DNA of 32,303 nt from Bordetella parapertussis (GTDB taxonomy: Bacteria > Pseudomonadota > Gammaproteobacteria > Burkholderiales > Burkholderiaceae_D). Location of the stretch: assembly GCA_945866125.1 (NCBI GenBank), contig CAMBFZ010000030.1, positions 1 to 32,303 on the forward strand. Reading direction: 5' to 3'. This document shows, one piece after another, positions 7,315 through 14,282 of this stretch. The translations under genes and the position numbers were made by a program. The notes below the pieces were generated by a model. The model did not search any database, was not told the origin of the DNA, and saw nothing but the letters and a program-made list of their open reading frames with translations. The first letter of the stretch is position 1. The number at the start of each line of letters is the position of its first letter.

Positions 7315-7983
7315 TTGAACAATCTCCGTCAGCAATTTATCGAATTTTCTATTCAATCCGGTGTGCTGCGCTTCGGTGAATTTGTCACCAAAGCCGGTCG
7401 GCTGTCGCCGTATTTTTTTAATGCGGGACTGTTCAATGATGGTGCCAGCCTTGGCAAGCTCGCGGCGTTTTATGCGCAGACCATGCTTGATTCAGGGCTT
7501 GAATTCGACATGCTTTTCGGGCCAGCTTACAAAGGCATTACGCTGGCCTCGGCAACCGCAGTGGCCATGGCCGCCAAGGGCCGCAATGTGCCATTTGCCT
7601 ACAACCGCAAAGAAGCCAAAGACCACGGCGAGGGCGGCACTATAGTAGGCGCAGCACTGAGTGGTCGCGTCGTCATTATTGACGATGTCATTTCTGCTGG
7701 CACGTCGGTACGGGAGTCGGTCGAGTTGATTCGCGCGCAGGGCGCCACGCCTTGCGCGGTGCTTATTGCCTTAGACCGGATGGAAAAAAGCGGTGCCGAA
7801 GGGGCGATGGCGCAGCGATCAGCCGTGCAGGAAGTCGAGCAGACAATCGGCATACCCGTGATTGCGATTGCGAATCTGGATGATTTATTTGCTTACTTGT
7901 CCGGGCCGGGCGCCGATACGGAGTTGGCCCGGTATCGTTCCGCGGTAGAAGCGTACCGGGATCGGTACGGCGCTAAAAATTAA
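7315..7983 (+). CDS. pyrE: Orotate phosphoribosyltransferase
   Basis: PyrE joins orotate to PRPP, giving orotidine 5'-monophosphate in pyrimidine synthesis. The 222-residue protein shows the N-terminal FGEFVTKAGRLSPYFFNAG, the flexible-loop block NRKEAKDHGEGG, and the PRPP-binding motif VVIIDDVISAGTSV. The reading frame has no upstream ATG; the ATG at 7304 is in another frame. The TTG at 7315 gives exactly the N-terminus expected for the family, so a TTG start is likely. There is no obvious ribosome-binding site. Its stop overlaps a hairpin that serves the convergent gat operon. Confidence 0.94.
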   Translation: MNNLRQQFIEFSIQSGVLRFGEFVTKAGRLSPYFFNAGLFNDGASLGKLAAFYAQTMLDSGLEFDMLFGPAYKGITLASATAVAMAAKGRNVPFAYNRKEAKDHGEGGTIVGAALSGRVVIIDDVISAGTSVRESVELIRAQGATPCAVLIALDRMEKSGAEGAMAQRSAVQEVEQTIGIPVIAIANLDDLFAYLSGPGADTELARYRSAVEAYRDRYGAKN

Positions 7984-8010
7984 TCCGGCCGCGCCCAACG
8001 CAGCCGGATT
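7975..8010 (-). terminator. Intrinsic terminator of the gatCAB operon
   Basis: AATCCGGC (7982-7989) pairs with GCCGGATT (8003-8010) over eight base pairs. Read on the minus strand, the stem is followed by AATTTTT (7981-7975), a proper U-tract just after the gatB stop at 8017. On the plus strand there is no T-run after the stem, so it works best for gatB; it overlaps the end of pyrE. Confidence 0.8.
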
Positions 8011-8016
8011 GAATCG

Positions 8017-9474
8017 TTAGCCTAGTTTCGCCTTAAGTAATTCCGTCAGTTGCGCCGGGTTAGCCTTACCCTTTGAAGCCTTCATTGCCTGCCCGATCAG
8101 CGCATTGAAGGCCTTTTCTTTGCCAGCTCTGAATTCTTCCACCGACTTGGCATTGGCAGCCAATATCTCGTCAATGATTTTTTCCAAAGCACCGGTATCG
8201 GAGATCTGCCGCAATCCCTTGGACTCGATTAGTTCGTCGGCCAGCGTTGGGGAAGCTGACTTCGCGTCCCACATCGCAGCAAATACTTCCTTGGCGATTT
8301 TGTTGGACAGCGTACCGTCAGCAATGCGTGTGAGAAGTAACGCTAGCTGGGTCGCGGCGACCGGTGATGCGGCAATATCGATCCCCTCACGATTGAGCGT
8401 TGAGGCAACGTCGCCCATGAGCCAATTGGCTGCCGGCTTGGCTTGCTCGCGCCCTGCGTTTGTCACGACGGCTTCGAAATAGCCCGCCATTGCTTTGGAC
8501 TGCGTCAGTACCATCGCATCATATTCAGAGAGCTGGTAGTCGTGCACGAAGCGCTCCCGCATCGCGCCTGGTAATTCGGGTAAGGCCGCCTTGACGCGTG
8601 CGATCCAGTCTTGTCCGATGACTAAAGGCGGCAGATCGGGATCCGGAAAATAGCGATAGTCCATCGCATCTTCTTTGCTGCGCATTGAACGGGTTTCTTT
8701 TTTGTCCGGATCATATAGCCGGGTTTCCTGCACGATGCGACCGCCATCTTCGATCAATTCAATCTGGCGCCGCACTTCAACGTTGATGGCTTCTTCGAGA
8801 AAGCGAAATGAATTTAGGTTTTTGATTTCGCAGCGGGTACCGTATTCTTTTTGTCCGACAGGCCGGACCGAGACATTGGCGTCGCAGCGAAACGAGCCTT
8901 CTTGCATGTTGCCGTCGCAGACGCCGAGCCAGACTACCAGCGAGTGCAAAGCCTTGGCATACGCTACGGCCTCGGTGGCGCTGCGCATGTCGGGCTCGGT
9001 GACAATTTCAAGCAGCGGCGTGCCGGCACGATTCAAATCAATCCCGGTCATGCCGTGATAATCCTCGTGTAAAGATTTGCCGGCGTCTTCTTCGAGGTGG
9101 GCACGGGTGAGTTGTACGGTTTTGAGCTCGGCTTTGCCGTCTTTTTCAACGACGAAAGAGACAATGCCGCCTTGTACTACCGGTAATTCAAACTGGCTGA
9201 TTTGATAGCCTTTTGGCAGATCAGGATAGAAATAATTTTTGCGTGCAAACACCGATTGCGGTGAGATGGTCGCGCCGATTGCCAGGCCAAACTGGATCGC
9301 GCGTTCGACGGCGCCTTTGTTTAATACCGGCAGCACACCCGGCAAGGCCAGATCGACCGGACAGGCTTGAGTATTGGGTTCGGCGCCGAAGGTAATTGGT
9401 GCGCCGCTAAAAATTTTGGAATTGGTGGTGAGCTGCGCGTGCGTCTCAAGGCCGATAACGACTTCCCATTGCAT
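8017..9474 (-). CDS. gatB: Asp/Glu-tRNA amidotransferase subunit B
   Basis: GatB phosphorylates misacylated Glu-tRNA(Gln) or Asp-tRNA(Asn) and uses ammonia from GatA to form the amide. From ATG 9474 the protein has 485 residues, the normal length. It begins MQWEVVIGLETHAQL, then shows the cradle motifs QISQFELPVV, GTPLLEIVTEPDMRS and MQEGSFRCDANVSVR. The helical tail that touches tRNA (YqeY-like) ends in KASKGKANPAQLTELLKAKL. An open frame continues 33 codons upstream, but that stretch overlaps gatA and is unlike the family, so the shorter start is used. AAGGA lies ten bases before the start. Last gene of the operon gatC-gatA-gatB. Confidence 0.96.
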   Translation of the reverse strand: MQWEVVIGLETHAQLTTNSKIFSGAPITFGAEPNTQACPVDLALPGVLPVLNKGAVERAIQFGLAIGATISPQSVFARKNYFYPDLPKGYQISQFELPVVQGGIVSFVVEKDGKAELKTVQLTRAHLEEDAGKSLHEDYHGMTGIDLNRAGTPLLEIVTEPDMRSATEAVAYAKALHSLVVWLGVCDGNMQEGSFRCDANVSVRPVGQKEYGTRCEIKNLNSFRFLEEAINVEVRRQIELIEDGGRIVQETRLYDPDKKETRSMRSKEDAMDYRYFPDPDLPPLVIGQDWIARVKAALPELPGAMRERFVHDYQLSEYDAMVLTQSKAMAGYFEAVVTNAGREQAKPAANWLMGDVASTLNREGIDIAASPVAATQLALLLTRIADGTLSNKIAKEVFAAMWDAKSASPTLADELIESKGLRQISDTGALEKIIDEILAANAKSVEEFRAGKEKAFNALIGQAMKASKGKANPAQLTELLKAKLG

Positions 9475-9490
9475 GATGTGTGTGTCCTTG

Positions 9491-10951
9491 TCAGATGCCG
9501 GCCGGCCGGCGGCTGTGCCAGTCGGTAGCGAGCTGAAACTGATGGGCGATGCCGAGCAGTTTCGCTTCTTCAAAATAATTGCCGATTAATTGCAGACCAA
9601 CCGGCCGTTGTGCATTGCTGCCACCCTGACCAAAGCCGCAGGGAATGGACATGCCCGGCAAGCCCGCCAGGCTTGTCGAGAGCGTGAAAATATCGGCCAG
9701 ATAATTGGCCAGCGGATCATTGGCCTTCGCACCCAAGTCCCATGCCACAGTAGGCGCGACGGGCCCCATGATGACGTCGCACTGCGTGAACGCCTGTTGA
9801 AAATCCTGCGCAATCAGGCGACGAATTTTTTGTGCCTGCAGGTAGTAGGCGTCATAGTAGCCATGTGAGAGCACATAGGCGCCCACCAGAATACGACGTT
9901 TGACTTCGTCGCCAAAGCCTTCGGCGCGCGTCTTGCAGTACATGTCGGATAAATCTGTGTAGTTGGCGGCGCGGTGACCGTAGCGCACGCCGTCAAAGCG
10001 TGACAAATTCGACGATGCCTCAGCGGGTGCGATGACGTAGTAGACCGGAATCGACAACTCGGTTTTTGGCAGCGAAATATCGACCAGCGTCGCGCCTAAT
10101 TTTTCATACTCTGCTAGCGCCGCACGGACCGCTGCTTCGACGTCGGAGGCCAGGCCTGCACCAAAATATTCTCGGGGCACACCGATCTTCAAACCCTTGA
10201 TGCCATCATTAAGATGGCGTGAAAAATCTTCGGCATCGCGCTCGATACTGGTTGAGTCGCGCGCATCGAAGCCTGCCATAGCCGAGAGAAGCATGGCGCA
10301 ATCTTCGGCAGTTGCGGCCATCGGCCCGCCTTGGTCGAGCGATGACGCAAAGGCAATCATGCCAAAACGGGAGACTCGGCCATAGGTTGGTTTGATGCCA
10401 GTAATGCCGCATAAAGCTGCCGGCTGGCGGATGGAGCCGCCCGTGTCCGTGCCTGTGGCTGCAGGCGTTAAGCCTGCAGCCACAGCGGCCGCTGAGCCGC
10501 CAGATGAGCCGCCCGGCACGGCGTTTTTGTCCCATGGGTTTTTAACTGGCCCAAAGAACGAATTTTCATTCGATGAGCCCATCGCAAATTCATCACAATT
10601 TAATTTGCCCAGCGTGACCATGCCTGCTTTGTGGAACTGTTCCACCACTGTTGCGTCAAATGGGCTGCTGTAATTGGCCAGCATCTTTGAGCCGGCAGTC
10701 GAGCGCCAGCCTCGCGTGACAAAAATATCTTTGTGGGCGATGGGCAGGCCGGTGAGCTCGCCGGCCTCGCCCTTGGCAATTCTGTCGTCGGCTGCGCGTG
10801 CCTGCTCAAGCGTCAGCGCGGGGTCGATGCTGATAAATGCATTGAGATCGCTGGCGCCGATGCGAGCCAGATAGAGCTCGGCTAATTCGGTCGCCGACAA
10901 TTGTTTACCATGGATCAGGGCCGAGAGTTGTTTCAGTGATTTGGTGTGCAT
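9491..10951 (-). CDS. gatA: Asp/Glu-tRNA amidotransferase subunit A
   Basis: GatA is the amidase-signature glutaminase that supplies ammonia to GatB. The 486-residue product has the Ser-cisSer-Lys triad in its usual places: Lys74 in IAHKDIF, Ser149 in GGSSGGS and Ser173 in GTDTGGSIRQPA. The start at 10951 gives the usual N-terminus MHTKSLKQLS; a TTG eight codons upstream is possible but adds an atypical segment, and neither has a good ribosome-binding site. It lies 73 bases after gatC, a gap that holds a 12-bp palindrome (10981-10992), and 16 bases before gatB. A long perfect inverted repeat lies inside the gene at the codons for the segment after Ser153. Confidence 0.96.
   Translation of the reverse strand: MHTKSLKQLSALIHGKQLSATELAELYLARIGASDLNAFISIDPALTLEQARAADDRIAKGEAGELTGLPIAHKDIFVTRGWRSTAGSKMLANYSSPFDATVVEQFHKAGMVTLGKLNCDEFAMGSSNENSFFGPVKNPWDKNAVPGGSSGGSAAAVAAGLTPAATGTDTGGSIRQPAALCGITGIKPTYGRVSRFGMIAFASSLDQGGPMAATAEDCAMLLSAMAGFDARDSTSIERDAEDFSRHLNDGIKGLKIGVPREYFGAGLASDVEAAVRAALAEYEKLGATLVDISLPKTELSIPVYYVIAPAEASSNLSRFDGVRYGHRAANYTDLSDMYCKTRAEGFGDEVKRRILVGAYVLSHGYYDAYYLQAQKIRRLIAQDFQQAFTQCDVIMGPVAPTVAWDLGAKANDPLANYLADIFTLSTSLAGLPGMSIPCGFGQGGSNAQRPVGLQLIGNYFEEAKLLGIAHQFQLATDWHSRRPAGI
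10453..10485. repeat. Perfect 14-bp inverted repeat inside gatA
   Basis: CTGTGGCTGCAGGC (10453-10466) and its exact reverse complement (10472-10485) flank a five-base loop. The stem is GC-rich and falls in codons for a conserved stretch (AVAAGLTPAATG), so the protein is unaffected; the structure arises from codon choice. Confidence 0.9.
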
Positions 10952-11024
10952 GGACGAATGGTGAGGCGAAAACAAGGGGGCGCCGATCGGCGAAGAGCGC
11001 TATCAATTTGAAAACGCAAGGTGC

Positions 11025-11327
11025 TTATTCGATCACTTTGGGGACGAGATAGAGGCCATCTTGCACCGATGGGGCTGGTTTTTGATAGTCCTCGCGTCGG
11101 TTCGGTTCAGTCACGCGATCCTCGCGCAGGCGCAGCGCGAGATCACTCTGCCAGGCTGCAATCGGGTGTGCCAGAGGGGATACGCCGGCGGTGTCGACGG
11201 CTTTCATTTGTTCAACCAGCGCAAAAATGCCGTTGAGCTTGTCGAGTGCGTCAGCTGACTGCTGGGCAGTCAATTCGAGTTGCGCCAATTTTGAGAGGCG
11301 CGCGATATCGGTGAGGGTCAGGGACAT
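11025..11327 (-). CDS. gatC: Asp/Glu-tRNA amidotransferase subunit C
   Basis: GatC is the small belt-like subunit that wraps GatA and GatB and stabilises the complex. At 100 residues it matches the family: LTLTDIARLSKLAQLELT at the start, a central ALVEQMKAVDTAGVSPLAHP, and the conserved end LREDRVTEPNRRED followed by DGLYLVPKVIE. It is the first gene of the gat operon and diverges from mreB across 324 bases. Having gatCAB suggests the organism makes Gln-tRNA or Asn-tRNA at least partly by the indirect route. Confidence 0.95.
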   Translation of the reverse strand: MSLTLTDIARLSKLAQLELTAQQSADALDKLNGIFALVEQMKAVDTAGVSPLAHPIAAWQSDLALRLREDRVTEPNRREDYQKPAPSVQDGLYLVPKVIE

Positions 11328-11651
11328 AGAAGCTTGGGCGCCGCTGGGGCGGTTCGGTCAATGATTAAGAAATGAGCAATAAACAGGCTAAAAGCAGACT
11401 ACAAACAAGTAGCAAACAGGCAGCAAACAGGCAGCAAAGGGACAACAAACGACGCGGTTGGTTTCGGTTGGTGAACGTAGCGCGGAACCGTTATTTTTAG
11501 CCTTTCTATCGGCCAATTTGGCTCTGATTATAAGGTAGAATGTCGGGTTAATGGTCGCCGTATCCGTGCTTCGGTCGACGTCTGTATTTGCATCAAATTA
11601 ACGATTTACTCGCCACAGCGCGCCTCAATCTGGCGCATAAGGACACGATTC
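11328..11651. other. Divergent gatC-mreB intergenic region
   Basis: These 324 bases hold the leaders of gatC (minus) and mreB (plus). A stretch at about 11372-11450 is nearly free of T on the plus strand and contains short tandem repeats. Near mreB there are two -10-like hexamers (TATAAG 11529-11534 and TAGAAT 11536-11541), but no -35 at a good distance. AAGGA eight bases before the mreB ATG is a good ribosome-binding site. I see no open reading frame or known RNA. Confidence 0.6.
11411..11439. repeat. 11-bp tandem repeat in the gatC-mreB gap
   Basis: Two exact copies of AGCAAACAGGC (11411-11421, 11422-11432) are followed by a partial third (11433-11439). A looser copy (AGCAATAAACAGGC) lies upstream near 11375-11388. 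Confidence 0.85.
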
Positions 11652-12695
11652 ATGTTTGGATTTCTGCGTAGTTATTTTTCGAATGATCTGGCAATTGACC
11701 TGGGTACCGCCAATACTCTGATTTATGTGCGTGGCCTCGGCATTGTGCTCGATGAGCCCTCGGTTGTCGCGATTCGCCAGCAAGGCGGACCGAATGCGAA
11801 AAAAAATATTCAGGCCGTTGGTAGAGAGGCCAAGGCCATGCTGGGCAAAGTGCCCGGCAATATCGAGGCAATCCGCCCGATGAAAGACGGCGTGATCGCT
11901 GACTTTACCGTCACTGAGCAGATGCTGAAGCAGTTCATCCGAATGGTCCATGACACTAAGCTCTTCAAGCCTTCGCCGCGCATTATCATTTGCGTGCCCT
12001 GTGGCTCGACACAGGTTGAGCGTCGGGCAATTCGCGAATCGGCCCTTGGTGCCGGGGCATCGCAAGTGTTCCTGATTGAAGAGCCGATGGCCGCGGCGAT
12101 TGGCGCTGGCTTGCCAGTTTCTGAGGCGACCGGGTCGATGGTTGTCGACATCGGCGGCGGCACCACGGAAGTGGGCATCATCTCGCTGGGCGGGATGGTC
12201 TACAAAGGTTCGGTGCGGGTGGGTGGCGACAAATTCGATGAGGCCATCGTCAACTACATCCGCCGCAATTACGGTATGCTCATCGGTGAGCAAACCGCTG
12301 AAGCCATCAAAAAACAAATCGGCTCTGCCTTTCCCGGCACCGAAGTGCGCGAAATGGAAGTCAAAGGTCGCAATCTGTCCGAAGGCATCCCACGGTCGTT
12401 CACGATTTCCAGTAACGAAGTGCTGGAAGCATTGACGGACCCGCTCAACAATATCGTCTCAGCAGTCAAAAACGCACTTGAGCAAACGCCGCCGGAGCTT
12501 GGCGCCGACATCGCCGAAAAAGGCATGATGTTGACCGGCGGTGGCGCGTTGTTGCGTGACCTCGACCGTCTGTTGATGGAAGAAACTGGCCTGCCAGTGC
12601 TGGTTGCCGAAGACCCGCTGACCTGTGTGGTGCGCGGCTCTGGCATGGCGCTGGAGCGCATGGACAAGCTGGGTTCACTCTTCTCCTACGAGTAA
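11652..12695 (+). CDS. mreB: Rod-shape determining actin homologue MreB
   Basis: MreB forms membrane-bound antiparallel filaments that orient the cell-wall elongation machinery. The 347-residue protein starts with the amphipathic segment MFGFLRSYFSNDLAIDLGTA, which contains membrane-anchoring residues and then the phosphate-1 loop (DLGTANT). The phosphate-2 block VVDIGGGTTEVGIISLGG and the adenosine block MLTGGGALLRDL follow. Length is typical. It is the first gene of the mreB-mreC-mreD-mrdA-mrdB-rlpA cluster. A strong stem-loop lies after its stop, between it and mreC, which may let MreB be made in excess of the downstream proteins. Confidence 0.98.
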   Translation: MFGFLRSYFSNDLAIDLGTANTLIYVRGLGIVLDEPSVVAIRQQGGPNAKKNIQAVGREAKAMLGKVPGNIEAIRPMKDGVIADFTVTEQMLKQFIRMVHDTKLFKPSPRIIICVPCGSTQVERRAIRESALGAGASQVFLIEEPMAAAIGAGLPVSEATGSMVVDIGGGTTEVGIISLGGMVYKGSVRVGGDKFDEAIVNYIRRNYGMLIGEQTAEAIKKQIGSAFPGTEVREMEVKGRNLSEGIPRSFTISSNEVLEALTDPLNNIVSAVKNALEQTPPELGADIAEKGMMLTGGGALLRDLDRLLMEETGLPVLVAEDPLTCVVRGSGMALERMDKLGSLFSYE

Positions 12696-12703
12696 ATGAG
12701 CGC

Positions 12704-12734
12704 CGGCTGTTTGGCAATCTGCTGCAAACAGCCG
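12704..12734 (+). other. Intercistronic stem-loop between mreB and mreC
   Basis: CGGCTGTTTG (12704-12713) and CAAACAGCCG (12725-12734) form a perfect 10-bp stem with an 11-base loop, nine bases after the mreB stop. It lacks a clean U-tract afterwards (TTGCGCTTGT), so it may act as a partial terminator or as an mRNA stability element. Confidence 0.7.
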
Positions 12735-12795
12735 TTGCGCTTGTACTTCTTGTACGCCGTGATGCAAGTCCGGCTGACCTGTCTGTACTGAACCA

Positions 12796-13719
12796 ATGGA
12801 ATACAGCCCGCCGCCACTCTTCAAGCAAGGCGCATCGGCACGCGCCAAAATGATGTTCTTTGCCTTAATCGCGGTCGCGCTGCTGATGGCTGACGCGCGA
12901 CTGGGCGCCTTGTCTACAGTTCGTCAGATCGTCGGTGTAGCGCTCTACCCGGTACAGGTCGCAGCGATGCTGCCGCGCGATGCATTTTTTTTCGTCACAG
13001 GGTATTTTTCTTCGCTCAATACCCTCGAGTCCGAGAACCGAAGCATGCGCGAGCAACAGATTCGCAGTGCGCAGCAACTACAACAAAGCCGACAACTCAT
13101 CGCTGAAAATGCACAGCTGCGCAAATTACTCGCGGCCTCCGAAAGAATCGCGTTGCGCTCGGTCATGAGCGAGATACTCTATGACGCCCGCGATCCTTTC
13201 TCGCGCAAGGTGATTCTAGATCGCGGCGAGCGACAAGGTATCGCGCCTGGTCAGCCCGTCATTGATGACCTTGGTGTGGTCGGACAAGTCACCCGCGTGT
13301 TTCCTTTTACCTCCGAGGTGACCCTGCTGACCGACAAGGATCAGGCGATTCCGGTGCAAGTATTGCGCAGCGGGGTACGTAGCGTGGCCTATGGTCGCGG
13401 TCAGTCGGGCGTGCTTGAGTTGCGCTTCATGGCGTCGAACGCCGACATTCAAAAAGGTGATGTGCTGCTCACCTCCGGTATCGATGGCGTGTATCCGGCC
13501 GGGCTTGCTGTGGCCACTGTGGTCGGCGTCGAAAGCAAGACCTCGGATGCGTTTGCGCGCATCGTTTGCTTACCTACGGCGGGCGTCTCGCGCAACCGGC
13601 AGTTGCTAGTGTTGTTGGCAGATCCTCGCGCGTTGCCTCCGCCCCCGCCGCCTGTTGAAGTCCTGCCCGAGCCGCGTTTGAAACGCGGCGACCGGCGCGA
13701 ATCGCTGGAGTCACCATGA
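12796..13719 (+). CDS. mreC: Cell-shape protein MreC
   Basis: MreC is a bitopic inner-membrane protein whose periplasmic part contacts PBP2 and activates the elongasome. The 307-residue product has a short cytoplasmic start, one membrane segment (about residues 17-37), a coiled coil (about 75-115, with SAQQLQQSRQLIAENAQLRK), and the paired beta-barrel domains with VILDRGERQGI, QPVIDDLGVVGQVT and GDVLLTSGIDGVYPAGL. The tail is proline-rich (PPPPPP followed by charged residues). It begins 100 bases after mreB with no clear ribosome-binding site and overlaps mreD by four bases (ATGA). Confidence 0.96.
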   Translation: MEYSPPPLFKQGASARAKMMFFALIAVALLMADARLGALSTVRQIVGVALYPVQVAAMLPRDAFFFVTGYFSSLNTLESENRSMREQQIRSAQQLQQSRQLIAENAQLRKLLAASERIALRSVMSEILYDARDPFSRKVILDRGERQGIAPGQPVIDDLGVVGQVTRVFPFTSEVTLLTDKDQAIPVQVLRSGVRSVAYGRGQSGVLELRFMASNADIQKGDVLLTSGIDGVYPAGLAVATVVGVESKTSDAFARIVCLPTAGVSRNRQLLVLLADPRALPPPPPPVEVLPEPRLKRGDRRESLESP

Positions 13720-14228
13720 TGGATCGTAATTACATCTTGTTGCCGGTCAGTCCGGCTTTTATCGCTATCAGTTTGGTCGGTTCATTTTTCCTCAATCTCT
13801 TTCCTTGGGGCGGATGGGGTTGGATGCCGGATTTCGTTGCGCTCACGCTGGTTTTCTGGAGCATCTACCAACCGCGTAAAGTGGGGATCGGTATCGCGTT
13901 TCTGATGGGCTTGGTGATGGATGTGCACAGCGCCTCGCTGATGGGCGAGAACGCGCTTGCGTACACCTTGCTGTCTTATTTTGCGATCACTATTCACCGG
14001 CGGGTATTGTGGTTCCCCCCCACGACACAGGCCTTGCATGTATTTCCGCTCCTAATCGTGATGCAGGTTGTGCAGATGTTGATACAACTGGCAGTCAGCG
14101 CAAAGCAGCCCGGCTGGTTTTATTTTGCGCAAAGCGTGGTGGCTACCGTCATGTGGCCACTGGTTTGCTGGGTACTGCTGGCGCCGCAGCGGCGCGCGGT
14201 CGACCATGACGAGACGCGGCCGATTTGA
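13716..14228 (+). CDS. mreD: Rod-shape determining protein MreD
   Basis: MreD is a small integral membrane partner of MreC, needed for rod shape. The 170-residue protein is hydrophobic throughout, with about five membrane segments, and carries the family features PWGGWGWMPDFVALTLVFW and FLMGLVMDVHSASLMGENA. Length is normal. The start overlaps the mreC stop (ATGA), so translation is coupled. A 54-base gap then separates it from mrdA. Confidence 0.95.
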   Translation: MMDRNYILLPVSPAFIAISLVGSFFLNLFPWGGWGWMPDFVALTLVFWSIYQPRKVGIGIAFLMGLVMDVHSASLMGENALAYTLLSYFAITIHRRVLWFPPTTQALHVFPLLIVMQVVQMLIQLAVSAKQPGWFYFAQSVVATVMWPLVCWVLLAPQRRAVDHDETRPI

Positions 14229-14282
14229 AGTAAGCTCGGCGCTGCGGCGTTGTAATCAGTCAGGATGATGTGACCCCCGAAC

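Noticed and set aside
10981..10992. 12-bp palindrome CGCCGATCGGCG between gatC and gatA
   Set aside because: Too short to mean much alone, no T-run after it, and no repeat of it noticed nearby.
11460..11500. Possible attenuator in the mreB leader (GGTTTCG with CGGAACC, then TTATTTTT)
   Set aside because: The stem includes a G-U pair and a 16-base loop, and no plus-strand promoter is visible upstream to feed it.
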